Shown here: positions 1 through 6,143 of the stretch, in pieces
Layout of the letters: every line of letters starts with the position of its first letter
Position numbering within the stretch: position 1 is the stretch's first letter
Assembly (NCBI GenBank): GCA_027083715.1
Contig: JALWNR010000798.1
Coordinates: 1 to 9,300 of the forward strand
DNA from: Bacteroidales bacterium
GTDB taxonomy: Bacteria > Bacteroidota > Bacteroidia > Bacteroidales > NBLH01
Length of the DNA stretch: 9,300 nt
Direction: 5' to 3'
Program-made: the position numbers and the translations under genes
The notes under the pieces: model-generated
The model's input: the letters and a program-made list of their open reading frames with translations, nothing else
Database searches by the model: none
What the model was told of the DNA's origin: nothing

Positions 1-2512
1 AATTAATACAAAAAAAAATATATGGATTGCTACGTTTCATGACGGAGTTTATGTATATAACCACCAAAAGCAAAAACTAACTCATTACCATGAAAAAAGT
101 AAAGAGCATCCGCTTCTTAACAACAGTATTTCTTCAATCTATTTTGATGAAAAAGGTATGGTTTGGCTCACATCCATAGGAGGCGGTATAGGCATATTAA
201 ATCCTGAAACCGGAAAAATTCGTTATTTTTCTAAAAACGATACATTAAAGAAGGGTTTAGTATCAAACACAACAACAACTTGTTTATCAGATAGTTTTGG
301 AAATATTTGGATAGGTAGTTCAGCAGGAATTTGCAGATATATTTCTGAAAAAGATACTTTTGAAGTATTTAATCGAAAACATGGAATTGCCGATGAATTT
401 ATTAATGCAGTTGTAAGTGACAAAAATGGCAATTTATGGATGAGTACGAATAAAGGGATTTCTCTTTTTAATAGGAAAACAAAATCATTTATAAATTTTG
501 GAAGGAAAGACGGTTTACAAGCTGATGAATTTAATATGGGAGCTTCTTGTGTTTTTCCTGATGGTAAAATTGCTTTTGGTGGAATAAACGGCTTAAATAT
601 ATTTTCACCCGACAGTATCCACATAGGCAAATTTGTACCTAATATTAATATTTATAAGCTTCAATTATTTAATCAGGATGTATCTGTTAATCAAAATATT
701 AACAACGACATAGTATTAAAAGAATCAATTCTTTCAACCAAAAACATTACATTAAGCTATTTCAACAACTTTATTAGCTTTGAATTTTCGGCTCAGGATT
801 ATACAAAACCGGAAGCTATTATATATGAATATATATTAGAAGGTTTTGAAGAAAACTGGAACAAAACCTCTTACAAATTTAGAAAAGCCACTTATACTAA
901 TCTTGATCCGGGTAAATATATTTTTAAAGTACGTTCTACCAACAGTGATGGGGTATTTCAGCAAAACACTAAAGCTATTGTTATAAATATACTTCCTCCT
1001 TTCTGGAAAACCCCTTGGTTTTATTTATTAACTACAATTATAACTGTATTTATGCTGTTTCTAATTATCTTTTTATCAAATAAATGGATAATTATACAAA
1101 ATAAAAAATTGGAAAAAGAAGTAGAAAGAAGAACATTAGCATTAGAAGAAAAAAATATTGCACTTGCAGACAAAGTTACCCAAATTAACGAACAAAAATT
1201 AGAACTACAAGAAAAATCAGAAGCTTTAATGATATTAAATTCTGATCTGGAAATATTCTCTACCGTGATTAAAGAAATGCGTAACACACTACTTATCATG
1301 GATAGTAAAGGTAATTTTTTAGTCGCAAACAAAGCTTTTGACGAAACTTATATGCAACTAAACGGTCTTCAAGAAAAATACGGAAATAATATTTTTAAGA
1401 TGCCTTTGGAAAAGCATGTACTTAAAATCATTAACCGCTGTTTTAATGAAAAAGTACCGGTGCAATATGAAGCCGAATACACTAAACTTAAAGGTGAAAA
1501 ATTTTGGGTACATTCAAACATGACACCTATACTGGACAAAAACGAACAAATAAAAAATGTTGTACTGATTGAAACCAATATTACAGAAATAAAACAACGG
1601 GAACTGCAAATTTTACAACTTGCCGAAGAATTGTTTAAAAAGGCTGAAGATTTAGATATTAAAAATAAAGAACTCGAAACCAAAAATCGTAAAATTACCG
1701 AACAGAGCCAGGAATTAAAATCCTTGACAGAAAATTTAGAGCTGGCAAATAAAAATTTGGAAGAAATTGTTCAAAAAAGAACTAATGATATGCGTCTGGC
1801 AAAAGAACAAGCCGAAAAAGCAAATCAACTAAAAACTATGTTTTTATTAAATCTTTCGCACGAAATCAGAACACCGATGAATGCTATTTGCGGCTTTTCC
1901 GAATTAATGGCAGATGAAAGAGCTCCTTTGGACAAACGCAAAGCCTATGCTAAAATGATCAACGACAATGTTGATGTTCTGCTCAGACTCATTGACAATA
2001 TCATGGATTTATCAAAACTGCAAGCTAAACAAATTAAGTTAAATAATGTTGTATTTAATGTAAAGCAAAAACTTAAAGAAATTTACTACTTATACGTTGT
2101 TGATGATGAACACATTAAAGACAATGTGATTTTTCATTTAAAACTTGAAGCTATTGATAATGTAACCGTTTATGCAGATATAAAAAGGTTTGAAAAAATA
2201 TTTACAAACCTCATTGACAATGCTGTTAAATATACTGATTCAGGAAGTATTACACTGACAGCTAAACCTGAAGAGAATGGAAAAATATTAAGTATATCGG
2301 TGATTGATACAGGTATAGGTATAAAAAAAGAAGAAATTTCAAAAATCTTTGAGTATTTCCGTAAAGTTGATGATAATATTAAACTTTACAGAGGAACAGG
2401 TTTGGGACTTTCAATTGTCCGTGAAATTTTAGATATTTACAAATGGGAAATTAAAGTTGAAAGCACTTTGGGAAAAGGAAGTGCTTTCAATGTTAAAATT
2501 CCACTTTCTTAA
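1..2512 (+). CDS. Reg_prop / Y_Y_Y membrane sensor histidine kinase (5' end outside window)
   Basis: The frame is open from base 2, so the ATG at 158 is internal and the gene is truncated by the window. Counting codons from base 2 (836 visible): propeller-type Reg_prop repeats at about 6-20 (NIWIATFHDGVYVYN), 53-67, 101-113, 144-157 and 189-205; a Y_Y_Y domain at about 258-329; one membrane helix at about 338-363; a charged coiled coil; a PAS-like domain at about 414-533; a second coiled coil to about 610; HisKA with LSHEIRTPMN and phospho-acceptor His620; HATPase with N-box NLIDNAVKY (Asn736), G1 DTGIGI (769) and G2 GTGLGLSI (798). The architecture implies a periplasmic ligand sensor that autophosphorylates in the cytoplasm. 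Unlike classical Bacteroidota hybrid two-component systems, it stops after the ATPase domain, without receiver or AraC-type HTH, so its response regulator must be separate and is not in this window. The ligand is unknown. The stop TAA (2510-2512) lies inside the TTAA flank of a MITE-like insertion. Confidence 0.93.
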   Translation, partial: INTKKNIWIATFHDGVYVYNHQKQKLTHYHEKSKEHPLLNNSISSIYFDEKGMVWLTSIGGGIGILNPETGKIRYFSKNDTLKKGLVSNTTTTCLSDSFGNIWIGSSAGICRYISEKDTFEVFNRKHGIADEFINAVVSDKNGNLWMSTNKGISLFNRKTKSFINFGRKDGLQADEFNMGASCVFPDGKIAFGGINGLNIFSPDSIHIGKFVPNINIYKLQLFNQDVSVNQNINNDIVLKESILSTKNITLSYFNNFISFEFSAQDYTKPEAIIYEYILEGFEENWNKTSYKFRKATYTNLDPGKYIFKVRSTNSDGVFQQNTKAIVINILPPFWKTPWFYLLTTIITVFMLFLIIFLSNKWIIIQNKKLEKEVERRTLALEEKNIALADKVTQINEQKLELQEKSEALMILNSDLEIFSTVIKEMRNTLLIMDSKGNFLVANKAFDETYMQLNGLQEKYGNNIFKMPLEKHVLKIINRCFNEKVPVQYEAEYTKLKGEKFWVHSNMTPILDKNEQIKNVVLIETNITEIKQRELQILQLAEELFKKAEDLDIKNKELETKNRKITEQSQELKSLTENLELANKNLEEIVQKRTNDMRLAKEQAEKANQLKTMFLLNLSHEIRTPMNAICGFSELMADERAPLDKRKAYAKMINDNVDVLLRLIDNIMDLSKLQAKQIKLNNVVFNVKQKLKEIYYLYVVDDEHIKDNVIFHLKLEAIDNVTVYADIKRFEKIFTNLIDNAVKYTDSGSITLTAKPEENGKILSISVIDTGIGIKKEEISKIFEYFRKVDDNIKLYRGTGLGLSIVREILDIYKWEIKVESTLGKGSAFNVKIPLS

Positions 2513-2525
2513 CCCGAATTATTCA

Positions 2526-2624
2526 TGAAATTCTCTTTATGCAGATACAAGGCACCGAATTCCGCCGACATATCTTTATATTTCAAGGAATTCGTAACGA
2601 AGTAGATGCGTGAAGAGAATTTCA
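2526..2624. repeat. Long imperfect hairpin inside the MITE-like element
   Basis: Bases 2526-2543 pair with 2607-2624 over 18 positions, 16 Watson-Crick and two G-U (2538/2612 and 2540/2610). Nested inside, CGAATTCC (2556-2563) pairs perfectly with GGAATTCG (2587-2594), with a short TAC/GTA match (2546-2548 with 2602-2604) between the two stems. Transcribed readthrough from the upstream kinase gene would fold into a stable structure. The two G-U positions, which still pair in RNA, suggest selection at RNA level or simple decay of a once perfect repeat. It lacks a following T-tract, so it is not a standard intrinsic terminator. Confidence 0.7.
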
Positions 2625-2629
2625 AGAGA

Positions 2630-2645
2630 CACCCAAATTTGGGTG
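2630..2645. repeat. 16-bp perfect palindrome in the MITE-like element
   Basis: CACCCAAATTTGGGTG reads identically on both strands. It lies six bases after the long hairpin and is inside the element, not at its ends. It could be a protein-binding site or a second small stem; nothing further can be read from it. Confidence 0.7.
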
Positions 2646-2748
2646 AATAAATTTTGTTGAAACATTCACGTAAAACACTATTAATCAATTCATTATCTTA
2701 AAAATATGATAAAATCGGTGAATAATTCGGGTTAAACTAAAATTGTTT

Positions 2749-2769
2749 CAGTTTTTAAAAGCTGTTTTT
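2749..2769 (+). terminator. Weak hairpin plus T-run, probable ancestral terminator of the kinase gene
   Basis: CAGTTTTTAAAAGCTG (2749-2764) is self-complementary with one G-U pair, and TTTTT follows at 2765-2769. The stem is A/T rich and must lose its central pairs to form a loop, so termination would be weak. It lies downstream of both the kinase and the MITE-like element. If the element and one TTAA are removed in thought, it falls about 16 bases after the kinase stop, the usual place for a terminator. Confidence 0.35.
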
Positions 2770-2773
2770 GATA

Positions 2774-3874
2774 TTATTTTCTCACAAACAAACTACTGAA
2801 ATATTTCCAGTATTGTACCTGAAAATCATATCCGCCCAGACGTTTCATCATCTCATGTTCCGTTAATAATTTGGTATCCGAAGGTTTTATTTTCATTTCT
2901 TTGCTTTCTGGGTCATGTAAGGTATAAAATTCAGGATGAAACTGCACTCCCAATACTTTTTTATATTTTTCATGTTTTAATGCCTCCACTACTTTACCAT
3001 CCATTGAAGTAGCAATTACCTTAAAACCTTTGCCAATATTTTTAACCGCCTGATGATGGCTACTCACCACATAGGGTGTTTCATCTTTTTTTACAGCAAA
3101 ATTTTTCTTCCAAAACTTTTTATCCGTTAATCGAATTTGATGCAAACTGTGATTATCCAAATTTTTATCTGTACTAATATTCCGCCAATAGCTCCGGTGA
3201 ATATTGTCTTTATCCATTGCCAAAACATCTTCAACATAATCCAGTCCATAAATATCGTGCGGAATATCCTGATACATATCACCGCCGGTTGCCACATTCA
3301 TGCTTTGCATTCCCAAACAAATTCCAAAAACAATATAGTCCGGTTTTTTTTCCAGTAAAGGAATTTGTTCATCAGTTCCTGCTCTACCCAATAGGTGATA
3401 AAGAAAAGACAATTCAAAATAGTGCCTGTTCGGAGTATGAATTCCTGTTAGCAGACTTGTTTTCTGATCATACACATTTGCCGGAAGATCCCAACCACCC
3501 AAAAAGATTATTCCGCCAGTTTCGTTCACCAGCTTTTTAAAACTATCCGTACACGAATTTTTATGATACAAATTTTTCGGGGATAAATCTCCCTTAACTA
3601 TTTGAAATTTTATATAGTCAATATTATTTTCACGGACATATTCTTTTGCTTCATCAATACTAATTTCCGATTTTTCGTAAAATACGGCAAGGTATTCAAG
3701 ATTTTCAATATCAATAATTTTATTATCGGTAAGATATACCAGTGATTTAAGATAAAACACTCCCGGATTTACCAAGATAATTTTGGTTTTATCCTGATTG
3801 GACACAAAATCCTGAGCAAAAACCGGTAAAAACAGGATATTAACTATCAGGAATATTAAAACTGCTTTTTTCAT
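2774..3874 (-). CDS. Exported class I glutamine amidotransferase-like hydrolase (peptidase C26 / gamma-glutamyl hydrolase type)
   Basis: A 366-residue protein starting at the ATG whose complement is 3872-3874. This start places MKK directly before a hydrophobic stretch and a signal-peptidase site (PVFA|QDF, after residue 20). An ATG 21 bases upstream (3895) would add seven residues before the signal and is less likely. The C-terminal half has the class I amidotransferase fold: nucleophile elbow FGICLGMQ with Cys186, then SMNVATGGDMYQDI, the SSHHQAV motif (271-276) and VQFHPE with catalytic His313 and Glu315. The Cys-His-Glu triad is therefore complete. The order of motifs matches PuuD-like gamma-glutamyl-GABA hydrolases, which cleave gamma-glutamyl amide bonds. 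Those enzymes are usually cytoplasmic and about 250 residues; this one is longer at the N-terminus and predicted to be periplasmic. The true substrate is unknown. It follows the 3925-4410 lipoprotein gene by 50 bases on the same strand, so co-transcription is likely. Confidence 0.85.
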   Translation of the reverse strand: MKKAVLIFLIVNILFLPVFAQDFVSNQDKTKIILVNPGVFYLKSLVYLTDNKIIDIENLEYLAVFYEKSEISIDEAKEYVRENNIDYIKFQIVKGDLSPKNLYHKNSCTDSFKKLVNETGGIIFLGGWDLPANVYDQKTSLLTGIHTPNRHYFELSFLYHLLGRAGTDEQIPLLEKKPDYIVFGICLGMQSMNVATGGDMYQDIPHDIYGLDYVEDVLAMDKDNIHRSYWRNISTDKNLDNHSLHQIRLTDKKFWKKNFAVKKDETPYVVSSHHQAVKNIGKGFKVIATSMDGKVVEALKHEKYKKVLGVQFHPEFYTLHDPESKEMKIKPSDTKLLTEHEMMKRLGGYDFQVQYWKYFSSLFVRK

Positions 3875-3924
3875 TTTAAAATCTTTGCTTAACAAAATAT
3901 TTTTAATAATAATCTACTTTTAAA

Positions 3925-4410
3925 TTATTGAATCTGAAATTCATAAAAATATTTTTTGTGTTTTCCGGTAGTGCTTGCATATTTAATTTCTACACGATAA
4001 GTACCTACACTTACCTGTTTTTCAATGGTTTCACGCACACCATTGATACGTTTTTCGCCACACGAATCTTCTTTCTGATCCCAGCTGATTTTATATTTAT
4101 TATCACCTTTAAGCACTAACTTTTCAGGAGGTGGAGGACATGAAGCATCACAAGGACAGTAAAATATATTTACTCTTTTCCATTCTTCACCTTCTTTTTT
4201 ATAAAAGAATTTTTCCATAGGACGGAATATTGTAAGCTCGTTTTCGGAAATATTTTTTATAGAGATACTGATTTTTTCACCTACCGGATAAACTTTTTTG
4301 GCCGATAATTCAAATTTTTCATCAATTTTAATTATTTGCATAGCATTTTGTTGGGTTTTACAAGCGTAGGCAAAAAATATCAAAACAATAATTATTAAAT
4401 GTTTCATCAT
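3925..4410 (-). CDS. Small cysteine-containing lipoprotein of unknown function
   Basis: A 161-residue product beginning MMKH, with a hydrophobic segment ending in FFAYAC. Cys17 is the expected lipidated residue, so this is a type II signal and the protein should be anchored to the outer or inner membrane. Either Met1 or Met2 may be the start. The mature part begins with a polar linker and then looks all-beta, with alternating strands such as KISISIKNISENELTIF and a final GTYRVEIKYAS strand, like an immunoglobulin-type sandwich. A central loop holds Cys85, Cys87, Cys91 followed by four prolines, plus Cys117, which could form disulfides in the periplasm or bind metal. I do not recognise the family. 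It is first in the minus-strand pair with the C26-type hydrolase and is divergent from trpS. Confidence 0.82.
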   Translation of the reverse strand: MMKHLIIIVLIFFAYACKTQQNAMQIIKIDEKFELSAKKVYPVGEKISISIKNISENELTIFRPMEKFFYKKEGEEWKRVNIFYCPCDASCPPPPEKLVLKGDNKYKISWDQKEDSCGEKRINGVRETIEKQVSVGTYRVEIKYASTTGKHKKYFYEFQIQ

Positions 4411-4502
4411 GTATTTATTCTTTTTAATCGTTTATAGTACAAATTTTAATCAAGTATTGCTACAAACTTAATAAACATAATCCTGTTTTTATAAACTTTT
4501 AT

Positions 4503-4510
4503 TAAATTTG
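4503..4510 (+). promoter_or_regulatory. Bacteroidota-type -7 box upstream of trpS
   Basis: TAAATTTG matches the Bacteroidota consensus TAnnTTTG exactly and ends 26 bases before the trpS ATG, leaving a leader of roughly 20 bases. The -33 element is poor: the best candidate is CCTG at 4482-4485, 17 bases upstream, slightly closer than the usual 19-21. The short leader has no room for a T-box or a trp attenuator. Confidence 0.5.
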
Positions 4511-4536
4511 CCAGCTAAATATTAAGAATTTTAGAA

Positions 4537-5526
4537 ATGGAGACAGTTTTAAGCGGAATCAGACCCACAGGACACCTGCACATCGGAAATTATTTTGGGG
4601 CAGTAAAAAATTTCATAAAATTACAGGAAAATTACAATAGCTATTTTTTTATTGCTGATTTTCACTCTCTTACAACACACCCGACCCCAAAAGATTTACA
4701 CGATAATGTTAAAAATGTTCTGGCAGAATATCTTGCCTGCGGATTAGACCCTGAAAAAGCAACCATATACATACAAAGTGATGTACCCGAAATTCCGGAA
4801 ATGTACTTACTTTTTAATATGAACGCATACATCGGCGAACTGGAACGTACCACTACTTTCAAAGAAAAAGTACGCAAACAACCCGATAATGTAAATGCTG
4901 GCTTGCTTACCTATCCTGTTCTGATGGCTACCGATATACTTATTCATCGTGCCAACAAAGTTCCGGTAGGAAAAGATCAGGAGCAAAATCTGGAAATGGC
5001 ACGTAAATTTGCCAAGCGCTTTAACCATATGTATCAGGTAGATTTATTTCCCGAACCGCAAGCATTTAATTTTGGCGAACAACTGGTAAAAGTTCCCGGA
5101 CTTGATGGAAGCGGAAAAATGGGAAAATCCGAAGGAAATGCTATTTATCTGATTGACGAACCCAAAGTGATTGAGAAAAAAGTAATGCGTGCCGTTACCG
5201 ACAGCGGACCCTCCGAAAAAAATCAGGAAAAACCAGAGCCAATTGAAAATTTATTTATGCTGATGAGTATCGTTTCAGATAAAGACACTTATGACTTTTT
5301 TAATGAAAAGTACAACAATTGTGAAATCCGCTATGGCGACATGAAAAAACAACTGGCAAAAGATATTATTGCTTTCACATCCCCGTTTAGGGAAAAAATA
5401 TTGGAAATTGCTGCAGACGATGATTATTTACACAAAGTGGTTACAATGGGCGCCGAAAAAGCACGTGCCAGTGCATCCAAAACACTACGGGAAGTTCGTA
5501 AAGCGGTGGGTTTTAGAAATTTTTAA
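4537..5526 (+). CDS. trpS: Tryptophanyl-tRNA synthetase
   Basis: A 329-residue cytoplasmic enzyme that charges tRNA-Trp with tryptophan using ATP; the length is normal for a bacterial TrpRS. It is a class I synthetase with the HIGH-type signature GHLHIGN (12-18) and the KMSKS-type loop KMGKS (194-198). The opening ETVLSGIRPTGHLHIGNYFG is typical of the family. The segment LMATDILIH carries Asp133, at the position expected for the aspartate that recognises the indole nitrogen. Other family signatures are NMNAYIGELERTTTFK and GKDQEQ. The gene stands alone, with its own probable promoter and terminator and divergent from the lipoprotein gene, as expected for a housekeeping gene. No truncation or missing catalytic motif is seen. 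Confidence 0.98.
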   Translation: METVLSGIRPTGHLHIGNYFGAVKNFIKLQENYNSYFFIADFHSLTTHPTPKDLHDNVKNVLAEYLACGLDPEKATIYIQSDVPEIPEMYLLFNMNAYIGELERTTTFKEKVRKQPDNVNAGLLTYPVLMATDILIHRANKVPVGKDQEQNLEMARKFAKRFNHMYQVDLFPEPQAFNFGEQLVKVPGLDGSGKMGKSEGNAIYLIDEPKVIEKKVMRAVTDSGPSEKNQEKPEPIENLFMLMSIVSDKDTYDFFNEKYNNCEIRYGDMKKQLAKDIIAFTSPFREKILEIAADDDYLHKVVTMGAEKARASASKTLREVRKAVGFRNF

Positions 5527-5565
5527 CTAATAATATCGCTATATTTTGTAAAATTCACTATTTTT

Positions 5566-5593
5566 GAATCAGGCTTTTGTCTGATTTTTTTTT
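5566..5593 (+). terminator. Intrinsic terminator of trpS
   Basis: AATCAGGC (5567-5574) pairs with GTCTGATT (5579-5586) with one G-U pair around a TTTT loop. A run of nine T (5585-5593) overlaps the end of the stem. It begins 40 bases after the trpS stop codon. This is the clearest Rho-independent terminator in the window. Confidence 0.85.
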
Positions 5594-5734
5594 ATCGGAT
5601 ATACATAAAGGAATTTTATAAATACTTAAACGCATATCTTACAAACAAAGGACAAATTAAACAATAAACCATTGAGCTATTAAAGCGTATATTTAAAAAA
5701 CTTAATTCTTTTATTAACCAACTTAAGCTATATT

Positions 5735-6133
5735 ATGAGCCTAAAAAAAATCCTTTTTTTTGCTCCGCTACTTTTTATTGTTACAATAAGTAGCGGATGT
5801 GCAACTTTGTTCGGAGGCAAAACCAACACACTTATTGTGGAACAGGGTACCCCGCCTGATGCTAATATTTATCTTGATAATCAAAAAATCGGAACTGCAC
5901 CTTTTAAAGCAAAAATTAACAAATATGTGATTCAGCACGGCAGCAAATTAGAATTTCGTAAAGAAGGTTTTATAACAGATACAGTTATAATTTTAAGAAG
6001 ACCACATCCATGGTACACTATTGGCGATATTTTTACATTAGGAATAGGTTTGCTTATAGATGCTGCCGATGGAGCCCTATTTCGTCCCCGTCCCAATAAA
6101 TTTCAATATACTTTGAAAAAAAACAAACCCTAA
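5735..6133 (+). CDS. PEGA-like lipoprotein
   Basis: A 132-residue product with a signal MSLKKILFF... ending in the lipobox ISSGC; Cys22 is the expected lipid anchor, giving mature CATLFGG. After it comes a short beta domain resembling PEGA/carboxypeptidase-regulatory-like modules: NTLIVEQGTPPDANIYLDNQ, then KIGTAPFKAKIN, which fits the GxxP-type turn of PEGA repeats. The C-terminus has a hydrophobic stretch, WYTIGDIFTLGIGLLIDAADGALF, of the kind seen in small Bacteroidota lipoproteins opening with CATLF/CATIF. Such proteins are poorly characterised surface or periplasmic proteins, and no enzymatic motif is visible. It is followed after only ten bases by the PagL-like barrel gene, so the two are almost certainly one operon. 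I see no strong promoter between the trpS terminator and this start; TATATTTA at 5688-5695 is a near match to the -7 consensus without a well-placed -33 box. Confidence 0.85.
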   Translation: MSLKKILFFAPLLFIVTISSGCATLFGGKTNTLIVEQGTPPDANIYLDNQKIGTAPFKAKINKYVIQHGSKLEFRKEGFITDTVIILRRPHPWYTIGDIFTLGIGLLIDAADGALFRPRPNKFQYTLKKNKP

Positions 6134-6143
6134 TCTTACTATT

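Larger units (their letters stand above)
2513..2731. mobile_element. MITE-like non-autonomous element with TTAA target duplication
   Basis: The ends are 13-bp perfect inverted repeats, CCCGAATTATTCA at 2513-2525 and TGAATAATTCGGG at 2719-2731. Both are flanked by TTAA (2509-2512 and 2732-2735), so the visible palindrome extends to 17 bp. The 219-bp interior has no credible ORF; the longest plus-strand one noted is 26 codons (2525-2605). The interior contains a long hairpin and a separate 16-bp palindrome. Short length, terminal repeats, a 4-bp target duplication and no transposase are the signs of a MITE moved in trans. From family knowledge, TTAA target duplication is typical of the IS1380 (piggyBac-related) group, so an IS1380-type transposase elsewhere in the genome is the likeliest mobiliser; that assignment is inference. 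The element lies between convergent genes and its left TTAA provides the kinase stop codon. Alternative: a fixed extragenic palindromic repeat. Confidence 0.75.

Noticed and set aside
223..630. 135-codon open frame on the minus strand
   Set aside because: Lies entirely antisense to the sensor kinase repeats, has no recognisable domain, and its composition is the expected shadow of the plus-strand frame.
1021..1683. Two minus-strand open frames of about 100 codons inside the kinase
   Set aside because: Ser/Phe/Leu-rich antisense translations of Lys/Glu/Asn-rich coiled coil and PAS coding sequence; no independent evidence.
2525..2605. 26-codon open frame starting at the inner edge of the left MITE repeat
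   Set aside because: Too short, lies within the hairpin arms, and its translation shows no transposase-like motif.
3137..3540. Plus-strand open frames opposite the C26-type hydrolase
   Set aside because: They overlap the catalytic motifs of a well-supported minus-strand gene and resemble nothing.
4411..4475. Promoter for the minus-strand lipoprotein/hydrolase pair
   Set aside because: Reading the minus strand, TAAAATTTG appears, but it has one base too many between TA and TTTG and no well-spaced -33 box, so no confident call is possible.
4411..4536. Possible T-box or trp attenuator upstream of trpS
   Set aside because: The likely leader is only about 20 bases and shows no T-box sequence, Trp-rich leader peptide or terminator/antiterminator pair.
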